Notes under the pieces: model-generated
Told to the model about the DNA's origin: nothing
What the model saw: the letters and a program-made list of their open reading frames with translations, nothing else
Database searches by the model: none
Translations under genes and position numbers: made by a program
Assembly (NCBI GenBank): GCA_964016985.1
Contig: OZ024825.1
Coordinates: 5,512,056 to 5,576,055 of the forward strand
Direction of reading: 5' to 3'
Length of the DNA: 64,000 bases
Source: Anodontia alba
Lineage: Eukaryota > Mollusca > Bivalvia > Lucinida > Lucinidae
Shown here: positions 54,627-63,717 of the stretch, one piece after another
Numbering within the stretch: the first letter of the stretch is position 1
How the letters are laid out: each line of letters begins with the position of its first letter

Positions 54627-54861
54627 CTGGTCTTAGTTGTTCACATATTATGGTTTTAGGGCCATTACTTGCACTGCACACAATCTATACACCCCTCTTA
54701 TCTGAACAGTTCAAAAGAGATATTGACCTAATGACATATGCCACTGGCACAGACATAGATCAGCATGCCCTTTGTTATCAAGTCTGTTCCAGCTCTACAC
54801 TGTATGCTAATAACAGAATCTTTTAGAGGCTGTAGATGCACAGGCTGATCTGGAACTGCAG

Positions 54862-55040
54862 TCTAACCTGTGTTAAGCAAACACCCAAAGGAAAGCCAAA
54901 ACTTGCTTGCTTATGACAGGTGCTTGCTTAATAAAGGTAAATTTACATTTATTTTTCTTCTATGGGATGTAAAAAAACTGGCCTTTTTTTTAATGAAGGT
55001 GATTGCTTAATACAGATGGTCGTCTAGACAGGTTTCTGTA
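54862..55040. mobile_element. Pogo-like MITE, second copy
   Basis: CAGTCTAACCTGTGTTAAGC, GACAGGTGCTTGCTTAATAA and TAGACAGGTTTCTGTA match the element inside the D copy at 54366-54541. Confidence 0.7.
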
Positions 55041-55117
55041 CACTGTGGCATATGTCATAAGGTCATTTTTCCATATAGAAAGGGTCATCTATAGCTAGTT
55101 TAGAAATGATTGTATAA

Positions 55118-55310
55118 AAGGTAGCCCCAAATAAGAGGGGTATCAGGTAAATATTTTTCTAATTTTTGCAAAAAAACATATGTTGAGGGTACTCATAAGA
55201 AGGCGCTTCTTATGAGTACCATAACATATGTTTTCGTGCAGAAATAAGAAAAATATCCAAACTTTTTTGCTTAAAAAAAAGAAAAAAAAAAGCATCTTAT
55301 CTGGAGCTAT
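55118..55310. mobile_element. F-family MITE beside the exon 5 donor
   Basis: AAATAAGAGGGGTATCAGG, hairpin CATATGTTGAGGGTACTCAT / ATGAGTACCATAACATATG with the apex AAGAAGGCGCTTCTT, right end TTATCTGGAGCTAT. Confidence 0.78.
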
Positions 55311-55323
55311 GACAAAAACGTAC

Positions 55324-55435
55324 CATAAGCTGCTGGGTGACCTTTTTCTTCAGGAAGATTGGCTCTCAGGATGGCATTGTTCAGTGTGTTCAGATAAACT
55401 GGCATTGAGTGGTAGCCCTTGTTGTTAAACCATGC
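55324..55435 (-). CDS. ABCA2: ABCA2-like exon 5: NNKGYHS block of the extracellular loop
   Basis: Residues 306-342, ending on one base of a Gly codon. The acceptor is TTTGTAG|GCA and the donor TATG|GTACGT. The peptide [20 protein letters not shown] followed by [18 protein letters not shown] is one of the strongest matches in the gene. The WFNN.GYHS.P..LN..NNAILR core is conserved through the ABCA1/ABCA2 group, and the ANLP..KG.PAAYG continuation is ABCA2-like. An F-family transposon end lies about 13 bp inside the following intron. Confidence 0.94.
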
Positions 55436-55488
55436 CTACAAATAAACTATACCCATTATCAATGATACTAATTTTTACCATAAATATA

Positions 55489-55655
55489 GCTACAGATAAG
55501 ACAGGGTATCCAGAAACTATTTTTCTTATTTCTCCATGGAAACATATGTTGTGAGTACTCATTAGAAGTGCCTCAATGAGGCATTTCTAATGAGTACCCA
55601 CAACAGATGTTTCCATGGAGAAATAAGAAAACTATCAGTACTTTTCAACAGACAG
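55489..55655. mobile_element. F-family MITE
   Basis: TAGCTACAGATAAGACAGGG, CATATGTTGTGAGTACTCAT hairpin with the apex TGCCTCAATGAGGCA. Confidence 0.75.
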
Positions 55656-55787
55656 TAAGTGATCATAATAGCTCATCCTAAGCCTTTGGCTCAGGTAAGC
55701 AAAAAACAGTTGTTTTCTGTTTTGCAAGCACTCTGAAAGTGTCTGATTAGGAACACTGTTATGTGGTTGTTTCTAAACTTAACCCAC

Positions 55788-56012
55788 ATAGCCAAAAATG
55801 AAGTGACTGACATTACCTATATCCCACTTTCCCAGCCAAAAAGGAAGTGATTGACATTACCTATATCCCACTTTCCCAGCCAAAAAGGAAGTGATTGACA
55901 TTACCTATATCCCACTTTCCCAGCCAAAAAGGAAGTGATTGACATTACCTATATCCCACTTTCCCAGCCAAAAAGGAAGTGATTGACATTACCTATGTCC
56001 CACTTTCCCTGT
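55788..56012. repeat. 44-bp tandem repeat, five copies
   Basis: CATTACCTATATCCCACTTT + CCCAGCCAAAAAGGAAGTGA + TTGA repeats head to tail. Inner copies are identical; the outer ones differ by a few bases. In the intron between exons 4 and 5. Confidence 0.95.
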
Positions 56013-56286
56013 CATGATGTTTTAATAAATACCTAAAAAATGAGATAACTTTCATGCACATCTGCAACAAATATGTGACATAATTGCAGGAACAGAACTT
56101 TTGAAAGATTATTACATTATGAAACTTGATAACTTTTATCTAAACATGTTTAACAAAGGAAATCCCTGATGAAGAAAACTTTCCTTTAACAGTTACTTCC
56201 CTTTCCCAATCAGAAGGGAGGTAAATATTTTCAGATTGGAGTTATTTACAATAAAGGTGTATTCATTTCCATTCGCATCAACTTAC

Positions 56287-56392
56287 CAGAGCAGTTCCCC
56301 TGACAGCCAGTTTACGGAACAATGTTGGACTGTTTAAACCAAAGTCTGGTGGTACAAATGATCTCTCTCCTCCAAAACTAAATGCTCCATAC
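56287..56392 (-). CDS. ABCA2: ABCA2-like exon 4: extracellular loop 2
   Basis: Residues 271-305. The acceptor is ATTTCCAG|GTATGG and the donor CTCTG|GTAAGT. The exon starts with one base finishing the Arg codon of exon 3 and ends in phase 0. The peptide starts YGAFSFGGERSF and ends FRKLAVRGTAL, equivalent to the YGA.TFG...RK.AVR.AAQ segment before the NNKGYHS block in ABCA2. It has no start codon of its own and is recognised by position, splice sites and phase. Confidence 0.88.
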
Positions 56393-56405
56393 CTGGAAAT
56401 AAAAT

Positions 56406-56900
56406 TGCATAGCTACAGATAAAGTGCTACTTCAATGAAAACGCCTGGGTATATTTCTTCATTAAAACATATCTAATGGGTACTCTTTGGATGAGCTTCA
56501 CCAAGCTGCTTCTAATGAGTACTCATAACAAAGATTTTAAGGTAAGTTTTTCTGTTATAGCTCCAGATAAGGTGCTCTATCTACCACAAAGTTTGGATAT
56601 TTTCCTTATCTCTGTACGAAAACATATGTTGTGTGTTCTCACAGAAATTAGAAACACATTTAACCCTTGTCCTGATGAGCCCGGATATACCCTGCTTTTG
56701 CAAACAGTGTAGCTCCAGATCAGTTGGCTTCTTAAGAAACTGCTCTGGATCTGCACTGTTTGCCATTAAGTATGAATTTATAGCAACAATCTGCATCAAG
56801 TAATCTGACTGGCTGAAAATTAGAAGTGGGTGTGGCATCTTAATTTATTCAGCAGGGCAAAGGTTAACTAATACCCTCTCATATTTGAAGCTGTGACATT
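56406..56900. mobile_element. F-family elements, one split by a C element
   Basis: F at 56406-56570 (TAGCTACAGATAAAGTGCT, GAGCTTCACCAAGCTGCTTC, TAGCTCCAGATAAGG). A second F starts near 56560 and is cut by C at 56660-56866 (TTAACCCTTGTCCTGATGAG to TTCAGCAGGGCAAAGGTTAA). Confidence 0.7.
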
Positions 56901-57004
56901 GACTTCTTGTTAAAAACTGAGGCCTAAAATAAAAACTACTGATCATCACCTGAAAAGCTGTCTAATCAGTGTTTTGAAGTGAATGGCTACTCTTGGCCTA
57001 TTTT

Positions 57005-57210
57005 TCACCATTCTTGACAAGGTAGACAATTTTTGCGACTTCCTGTTAGCCTTCCTGCATATCAAATGTCATGTGAAAAAGGATCTACTCTTAAAGGAAA
57101 GAATTTGCTTGGGTGCAAATTCTTTCCTTTAAGAGTTGACCCCTTTTCAAAGGGATCAAAACCAACTTTGACAGAGTTGTCTCCCTTGAAAGCATATCCA
57201 TTCCTTAAGC
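57005..57210. mobile_element. J-family MITE
   Basis: CTCTTAAAGGAAAGAATTTG / CAAATTCTTTCCTTTAAGAG hairpin; outer CTTCCTGTTAGCCTTCCTGC and CTCCCTTGAAAGCATATCC. Confidence 0.75.
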
Positions 57211-57211
57211 T

Positions 57212-57430
57212 ACCATATTTACCATAAGTATTTAGACACTCAACTCCTGTATAGTACTTATCCTAAAATTTAAACAAGTCCATTTTATTACCTCTTGACA
57301 TGTCAATTAAATGTTTGATGAGTGGCAAAAATGTAGACCTTGAACAGATGCTGTATCCTGTCACTTTTGATCTGGGTCTACACTGTTTGCTCAGGCTTGT
57401 GTGTTTGAATATTTAGTATAAATATGCTAA
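57212..57430. mobile_element. A-family MITE
   Basis: TACCATATTTACCATAAGTA to TTTGAATATTTAGTATAAAT; hairpin eroded (ATGTAGACCTTGAACAGATG). Confidence 0.7.
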
Positions 57431-57562
57431 ATGAAAAGTTTTAGATGTGACTGACAATATTTTATCAGAAACTATTTGTCATTCTTATTTCTAAAATCTT
57501 TGTCCTGAAATTAAATTTATTGACAAAACTTTAAATTTGGTCTGCTTTCTATAGTCAACTGA

Positions 57563-57565
<3 letters not shown>

Positions 57566-57596
<31 letters not shown>

Positions 57597-57846
57597 GAAA
57601 ATCTGGGCCCATTTGTTCAAAGCATTGTTAGCTTAACGAGCTCATTTGTGGTCAAAATTTAACTGTTCTAGTAAGCACAATATCTAATACACAGGTATTT
57701 TTGCTGACAAAATGTGAGTAGCTTTTGCAAATGCAAAAGCTACTCACATTTTTTCAGCAAAAATATTAGCGTATATGTCATATTTAATGATCAAAGTTTT
57801 AACAATATGTTAACTAATGACATTGTTAGTTTTGAACAACTGGGCC
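57566..57846. mobile_element. T tract and D-family MITE with CTG duplication
   Basis: About 30 T at 57566-57594, then D at 57606-57846: GGCCCATTTGTTCAAAGC to GTTTTGAACAACTGGGCC, flanked by CTG (57603-57605, 57847-57849). Confidence 0.85.
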
Positions 57847-58034
57847 CTGTATATCAGAAAATATTATTTGCTTTGGATCTCTGCTGAGTTTTGTTTGCTT
57901 GAGTTCTTGTAGAACAACACATCAACCCTTGTCAGTCATTTTGTCATCTCCCAGAGAAAGGTAGAAAATATCAACACTTTCAAGAGAGGATGTTCAGAAA
58001 TACATGTACAAGCAATAATATGACTTTAATAGGT

Positions 58035-58465
58035 GCTACGTATATCCGTGCATACAAATTATCATCACGTTACATAAGTGGGTTGGCCAGATCTAACTGA
58101 ATTTGATTCCAGACCACGCTTGACTTCTAATCCACTGCACAAATTGTGATATAACGTCCAAAACAACATTTCAGTAGTTCAGAGACATTGCCTCCAAATT
58201 TGTGGGACTTTTACTCAACCCGATCACATGAGTTTTGGTCCTGCTTAGTTACTAGCAGCTCTGCCATGGAGGCTTTATCAGCCCATCTATTTCACAGGCC
58301 CCGATGGGCGGGGGCCATGCTTTCCGAATACTGAAAAGTAGTGTAAGCCGATGACAGGTACAATGACAATATACTATCGTTCGCTTACCTGTGTCGAAAT
58401 TTTTTAAGAATATCACGTGAAAAGAGGTATGTGTTATCTAAAAATCTACATCAAAGAGTACCTTA
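58035..58465. repeat. Dispersed repeat R, copy 2
   Basis: Collinear with 49545-49985, same orientation, including GATGGGCGGGGGCCATGCTT and ATCACGTGAAAAGAG. Confidence 0.85.
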
Positions 58466-58936
58466 TGCACAAAACGAATCATGCTTAGCTTGTAAATAGA
58501 CAGAGAATGGATAGAAATAAAATTCGAAGTGAAGACAAATTTCAAAATGCCGGCAATCTTAAATTTTGTAGGCTGACGTCAAAAGTCTCGTGATTCAACC
58601 CCTTGCAATTGGAATACTTGGAGTTATTGGCTGTTTTGTTGCTATTATCGGCACGGCCGCCTTATCAATAGTCTCTGGCAAATCACGGAATGCTTATTGT
58701 TTTTTACGATAAGCACCTAACCACCCAAGCGTTTGTTGGACCATCACATTTTTGGTCACACACATCACTGGTCACATCGGTAGTCTATAGTAGTGCATCT
58801 GCATACTGAACCGCTCCGCAGTTTGGGGCAATGCAAAGCAGTTCCCGCTGGACACACTTAAAAACATACATTTAACACAAATCTCTAACATGCACAGGCT
58901 GATCTGGGCCTGCACTTGTTGCATCAGGTCTTTAAA

Positions 58937-59279
58937 CAGTAAAACCTCAATGGCTCGAACATCTTTGGGACCATGGAAATTTATTCCAGACATGGTAGTT
59001 TGAGCCTAGGAGGCTTAATCAAGAAGCAAATGGTGATAATTTAGGGAAGTCTTTTTGATCTTCTATACAATAATGGTATGTTGAGTACACTAATTAGAAT
59101 CACCTCAATGAGGTGATTCAAATGAGTACACACAACATACAATTTCATGATAAAATAAGAAAATTTCCATAAATATTTGTTTTCTTGAGCTATTGGAAGA
59201 ATTTCTTAGGGACTCAAAAAAGAGTTTGAATCATTCAAGGTAAACAAGCAAGCAGTGTTCGAGTCATCAACACTTTACT
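58937..59279. mobile_element. Probable pogo-like MITE holding an F hairpin
   Basis: CAGTAAAACCTCAATGGCTC at the left and, reverse complement of the right, AGTAAAGTGTTGATGACTCG; both continue GAACA. Inside, ATGTTGAGTACACTAATTAG / TTCAAATGAGTACACACAAC is an F-type hairpin (59068-59140). Confidence 0.6.
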
Positions 59280-59461
59280 ATATTATGTTAGTGATCAGTG
59301 AACAGACTGAGAAGACTGTGCAGACGGTTGCAACTGCCATAAGACATTTCCTATTGATGAGGCGCATACAGGATTAGAATGGAAGTGGGTCTCTCTGAGT
59401 TTACTTCATTCTGTAAATAATTCGTTATACTGGGGACAAGAATATCTCTGATTAGTTTTAC

Positions 59462-59663
59462 CTGTGTAACCTGTATTCATCTGTTGTATAGAGGAGATAA
59501 TCTCCTCTTTTTGTTGATTTTTGAGTTGTTATGTCCTGCATGATATCTCGTGTCACCACGCGGTAGTCAGGAGGGTATGAGAAACCATAATCTGAACACT
59601 CAAAACCAGAATTATCTTTCTTGCAAATACAGCTAGGAAAATACTGCTTACTGGAAGACACTC
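59462..59663 (-). CDS. ABCA2: ABCA2-like exon 3: cysteine-rich part of extracellular loop 2
   Basis: Residues 204-269, in phase with exon 2 (split Gly) and exon 4 (split Arg, AG|G). The acceptor is TTTACACAG|GAG and the donor CACAG|GTAAAA. Three cysteines lie close together (residues about 214, 216 and 225), followed by PPDYRVVTRDIMQDIT, then DYLLYTTDEYRLHR. The last stretch corresponds to the 'SEYLI.T.DR.RLHRYGA' region typical of the ABCA2 loop. The cysteines are expected to take part in loop disulfides as in other ABCA proteins; that is inference. Confidence 0.88.
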
Positions 59664-59833
59664 CTGTGTAAACAGAAACAAATAAAAACACAATGAAATA
59701 TTAAGTTAAAAAAATGATTATTTTATATGCTTACCAAACACTTGTCATATATTGGGTTTGGCCAGTGTTTCAGTTATGATTTCTGAGCAACCACCAAAAA
59801 TAATTATTTGTAGAAAATTCAATGAGCAATAGA

Positions 59834-59997
59834 GTTTATTTGGTTGTTTTGATCGATTACAGAGAAATAATTCACTAGTGTTCTTAGGCTTGCACGTAAA
59901 AAACGAGTGAGCGAAGCGAACAAGTTTTTTACAAGCAAACCTTAGAACAAGAGTGAATTATTTCTCCGTAATCGATCAAAACAACCAAATAAACTGT
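59834..59997. repeat. Long foldback, arms of about 70 bases
   Basis: TTTATTTGGTTGTTTTGATC and GATCAAAACAACCAAATAAA mark the ends of a near-palindrome centred on GAGTGAGCGAAGCGAACAAG. Confidence 0.88.
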
Positions 59998-59999
59998 TT

Positions 60000-60660
60000 A
60001 TCACATTTCCATCCATGTTTTACCTCTGAATTTTTACATTCAGCCATTATGATTTCCTACCAAAATAGTGCCAGTCAGTGCATGAATTTCAAGAGGCGTG
60101 GTTTAGTTTGAAAATCAGTCGCTATCTTGTTTTCACTTTAATGCAAAAATCATCCTGTGCTTGAAATACAGACACAAAAATGTCACAAAAGTTGAACTGG
60201 ATTATCAAGAAAATCATATTTTATATTTGTATTGCAGGTCTTACCTCAAAAACACCAACTGGACATGAAAATTGCAGTCTGATTTCCATGATTTTATCAA
60301 ATTTTCCACGAAATGTCAACTATTGTTATTGGTGTTACCAACTACGTCAGAAACATTGCCTAGTAATGATGACATCAAAACGTTTGAAATGAAATAATTC
60401 ACTCGGTGAATTATAAATTATAATTTGCTGATAAATATCAGTAAATCACTGCTGAAAATGTAATAAATACATTTATTAAATGTTTGGTACATTTCTTTTC
60501 ATGGTAATTTGTGTTTATTCTGCAGATACACATTTGTACCCATGGCAAGTTAATTGAGGATAAAAATCAGAAGCTCAACGAAATACACAAATATTAGCAT
60601 TGTTATGAATGAATTATTCTTGCCAGCTACATAATTTGAAATATTTTTTGTTTCAACTTC
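60000..60660. other. Intron stretch with no recognised feature
   Basis: AT-rich, no coding or clear repeat except GAATTATAAATTATAATT near 60407-60424. The open frame at 60180-60392 shows no family motif. Confidence 0.5.
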
Positions 60661-60663
60661 ATC

Positions 60664-60872
60664 CTAATTCTTAGGATGCTATGGGCAAATTCAGCAGACG
60701 TCAAACTGATGATATTTCTCTTGATTTCCCAGAAAATATGACATTTCATGCAAATTATCTCCTAAGGAGACAATTTGTATGAAATGCCAAATCCTATTTC
60801 CTGAGAAAAAAAGAAAGATGTTTTCAAAATGTCGTCTGCTTAAATTTTTACCCAGCATGTTAAGCAATAATA
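60664..60872. mobile_element. G-family MITE
   Basis: TTCTTAGGATGCTATGGGCA to TTTACCCAGCATGTTAAGCA; hairpin CATGCAAATTATCTCCTAAG / CTAAGGAGACAATTTGTATG. Confidence 0.72.
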
Positions 60873-60885
60873 TTTTGACACTAAC

Positions 60886-61119
60886 CTGTTGGATAAAGTG
60901 TTATATTATCTTCCTTCAATTTCTCTCTGTCTGATATAAGATCCACTTGAGGAACATAGTTATCGAGATGTATTCCCTTCACAAAAACCTTCTCACATCC
61001 ATCCTCATAGTACTTAGAAAGTAATTCCAACGTGCGATGGGATACATTCAAGTTGCGGAAGATGTCTTTGTCAATAGTACCATTTTTTGGTGATTTCAGA
61101 ACGCAAGTAGCTCCAACAC
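60886..61119 (-). CDS. ABCA2: ABCA2-like exon 2: extracellular loop 2
   Basis: Residues 126-202, joined in phase to exon 1 through a split Gly and ending on the first base of another Gly codon. The acceptor is TTTCAG|GTG and the donor CAG|GTTAGT. The open reading continues over 77 codons with no helix. It carries sequons NGT, NVS and NIT and two cysteines, fitting a glycosylated lumenal/extracellular loop. No ATG-led reading frame marks this exon; it is supported by phase continuity and the GVGATC start, which sits where other ABCA proteins have a G-G-T-C pattern. This loop diverges fast in the family, so homology is weaker than for the helices. Confidence 0.82.
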
Positions 61120-61320
61120 CTGAAATTGTTCCAGGTCAAGTTCCAGATCAATGGTTTATATTACATATCTTCATATATTTCAGAAGTATTTTTATCCTAT
61201 TACAAATTATTTATTTTACAAACAAAATCACTATGTATATCAAAGAGCAAAGACAAAGAAACAGTTTTGCTGTCTGATATTCATTCTGGGTGTATGCTGT
61301 AATGCAAATATTTTTTACTA

Positions 61321-61540
61321 CACTACAACCTCTTTATAACATGGTTCATTATAACACGGTTTTGGATATAACACGGTTCAAAGATGGATCCCAAAAATGT
61401 ATAGATTATATTGAAAAATGACCATAAATGGTCATTTTTCAATATAATCTATACATTTTTGTTTGGATATAACACGGTTGTTTAACTAACAGGGTTTATG
61501 ATATGGTCCCCAACAATAGTGTTATAAAGAGGTTGTGGTG
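61321..61540. mobile_element. Tc1-like MITE with TA duplication
   Basis: TA|CACTACAACCTCTTTATAAC to GTTATAAAGAGGTTGTGGTG|TA. The central palindrome AATGTATAGATTATATTG ... CAATATAATCTATACATT also appears degraded at 11030-11150. Confidence 0.88.
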
Positions 61541-61904
61541 TATAATCTCGATTTATTTCAGATGGAAGGTACTTTTTATATGCCTAATGTGGTTCAATCT
61601 GTAATATTTTGAGCCACCTCATTACATCACCAACAAAATGAATGTGCTCCCCCATCCCCCGCAAAGGCTCAGATCAGGCTGGGCATCCCTCCAGTCTGAT
61701 CAGTCTTTGCTGTGCACTCAAGGGGTAAATAAAGACCAAAGCTTTCTTCATGTGGACAATGAAGACTCTGATCAGACTGGATGGATGCCCAGGCTGATCT
61801 GAGTCTTTGCTGGGCACACGTCATTTCATTGGTTTTGTCACGAGGAGACTGTTTTATTATTTTGTGCCATAGATACTTTGTTGCACTAAAGATAAATCAA
61901 ATTG

Positions 61905-62116
61905 TAAAGATCCAATCACAACTGTAGCAGATGTCACTTTGAATTTGTTTTTATTATTATTATTCAAAGAAAATGTCTAGACATTTCATGAAAATCATCT
62001 AAGCAGATGATTCACATGAAATGTCAACTTTTCTCTGAAAAATGAAAAAAAAAAAAATATATATATATATAGAATATTGTCTGCTACAAATTTTGCTTGG
62101 CACTTCAAGGGTTAAA
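61905..62116. mobile_element. H-family element
   Basis: GATCCAATCACAACTGTAGC to GCTTGGCACTTCAAGGGTTAA; hairpin GACATTTCATGAAAATCATC / GATTCACATGAAATGTC. Contains a short TA run. Confidence 0.7.
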
Positions 62117-62170
62117 TTGTAATTTTATTTCTGGGAAAATGTTTGAATTATTGTTTTAAAAATACCCTAC

Positions 62171-62545
62171 CTGATGGTAAATGGAATGTTCCAATAAGTT
62201 TATCTGGTCCCGCATCATACAGGTAATTTTGAGACCTGTCACTGCTGTGTTCATTTGAGTATGGAATATAGTTTCCTTTTGGCTGAGTTAAGTTGAAATA
62301 CTGGGAAGGGCTTAACTCAAGGGGTGGTGGATCCTGGTCCTTTGGAGCTGACAGTGCCACTGTCATGGCGATTGAGACAAATAATGCTGGAAGCAAAATC
62401 TGAGAAAATAGTCCCTTCCAGTTTCGAGTGATGTAATGGAAACGCTTGATGATCATTGCACGGAAGTGATTCAACAACAGACAGTTATTTGATAATCTAT
62501 AGGAACCTCTGCCATATAAAAGATCTTTGTTCTTTGTGTTCACAT
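62171..62545 (-). CDS. ABCA2: ABCA2-like exon 1 in window: start of membrane domain 2
   Basis: Encodes residues 1-124, with a split codon at each end (it starts with two bases of a codon and ends on one base, G). The acceptor follows TTTTGTATTGCAG and the donor is CAG|GTAGGG. Residues about 20-45 are the basic cytosolic lead-in (CLLLNHFRAMIIKRF). Residues about 46-65 form the first helix of the second membrane domain (FSQILLPALFVSIAMTVAL). The rest starts the large extracellular loop, with an N-glycosylation sequon NLT near 84. It lines up with the segment of ABCA proteins just after NBD1. All upstream exons lie beyond 64000. Confidence 0.9.
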
Positions 62546-62624
62546 CTGCAATACAAAACAAAGTTAAGTGATTTATACAGCTTCAAAAAATGCATGTTTT
62601 TTTGTTTTATTTTTTCAACCAAAA

Positions 62625-62780
62625 AGTGTGTTTTCTTATTTCTTCATGAAAACATATGTTGTGGGTACTCATTAGAAGCGCCTCAGCAAGGGACTTCTAA
62701 TGAGTACCCACAACATATGTTTTCATGATGAAATAAGAAAAATATTATGTGGATTCCTTCTTATCCAGAGCTACCGAGTA
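62625..62780. mobile_element. F-family MITE
   Basis: Hairpin AACATATGTTGTGGGTACTC / GAGTACCCACAACATATGTT with the apex GCGCCTCAGCAAGGGAC; right end TTATCCAGAGCTAC. Confidence 0.82.
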
Positions 62781-62845
62781 GTAATATGTTAGTTACTATA
62801 TATTTGGACACCCTCTCTGCTAACAATTCTTCCAGATGACTCATA

Positions 62846-63498
62846 GCTCCATAGCAACAGATAAGGTGCTTTTTTCATCCGGAAAATGCTGATATCTTTC
62901 TTATTTCTCAACAAAAACATATGTTGTGGGTACTCATTAGAAGCACCTCAACATATGTTGTGGGTACTCATTAGAATCACCTCAACATACGTTGTGGGTA
63001 CTCATTAGAAGTGCCTTAGCAAGGCACTTCTAATGAGTTTGTTTGTTTGTGTTGAGGTTTTACGGCCCAGTCAACCCAATGGGGTCATGTCGAGCGCGGT
63101 CAGTCTACCTAACCACACGTTTACTGGGCAGGCTTAGTCCTCTAAGCGGTTAACCAGTATTGTGCACATTCTTTTGCCAGAAACTGATAACTGCCCTTCT
63201 TGAATCAGCGGAAGGGAGAGAATGACCGTAGAAAATATTTCATGATCAATCTCCACGAAAGAATGTTGCCGACCTCGGCGGGGGTTGAACCCGCGACCTC
63301 CTGGTCTCCAGTCGGACGGCGCATCCAACTGAGCCACCGAGGCCGGCACTTCTAACGAGTACCCACAACATATGTGCACTTCTAATGAGTACCCACAACA
63401 TATGTTGAGGTACTTCTAATGAGTACCCACAACATATGTTTTTGTCGAGAAATAAGAAAAATATTATGTGGATACCCCCTCTTATCTGTAGCTATGAT
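62846..63498. mobile_element. F-family element with amplified arms, holding a full SINE-1
   Basis: Left arm: CAACATATGTTGTGGGTACT is repeated three times (62915-63012). Right arm: GAGTACCCACAACATATG repeated three times (63356-63440). TAGCTCCATAGCAACAGATA and TTATCTGTAGCTATG ends. The SINE sits at the apex. Confidence 0.8.
63038..63346 (-). mobile_element. SINE-1, full length, 13-bp duplication
   Basis: Minus sense: tRNA-like head with A box TGGCTCAGTTGG (63336-63325) and B-box-like GGTTCAACCCC (63291-63281), a core with GTTAACCGCTTAGAGGAC, and the 3' tail TAAAACCTCAACACAAACAA. Flanks CACTTCTAATGAG (63025-63037) and CACTTCTAACGAG (63347-63359) are the target duplication with one change. The core recalls the conserved core of metazoan tRNA-SINE superfamilies; not confirmed. 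Confidence 0.88.
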
Positions 63499-63499
63499 A

Positions 63500-63665
63500 G
63501 CTCTTGATAAGATGCTAATTTTAATCCAAAAGTACTGATATTTTTCTTCTTTCTCCACAAAAACATATGCTGTGTATACTAATTAGAAGTACCCACATGT
63601 TTTTGTGAAGAAATAAGAAAAAATATTTACCCGATACCAACTCTTATCTCGAATTATGGATCATT
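63500..63665. mobile_element. F-family remnant
   Basis: TAGCTCTTGATAAGATGCT, CTCCACAAAAACATATGCTG, and TTTTTGTGAAGAAATAAG. Confidence 0.6.
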
Positions 63666-63717
63666 TCCACTTTTCCCAGTAATGTGTCTAAAAATTGTGG
63701 CTAAATGGCAAGCAGTA

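Larger units (their letters stand above)
10181..62545 (-). other. ABCA2: ABCA2-like ABC transporter gene, 3' half, 19 exons
   Basis: This is a full-size ABCA transporter of which only the second half is in the window. Nineteen minus-strand exons, each with AG acceptor and GT donor, join into one open frame of 1016 residues plus a split first codon. Order is helix 7 and extracellular loop 2, helices 8-12, NBD2, regulatory region and acidic tail. Family knowledge: ABCA proteins are membrane lipid transporters, and ABCA2 acts in endolysosomal membranes. The closest recalled match is ABCA2: the helix-8 segment ([20 protein letters not shown]), the NNKGYHSMP loop, and the DVDVA.ER..VLRG linker before NBD2. 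Another ABCA1/4/7-group member is possible but less likely. Exons make up about 3.05 kb of 52 kb. Confidence 0.9.
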
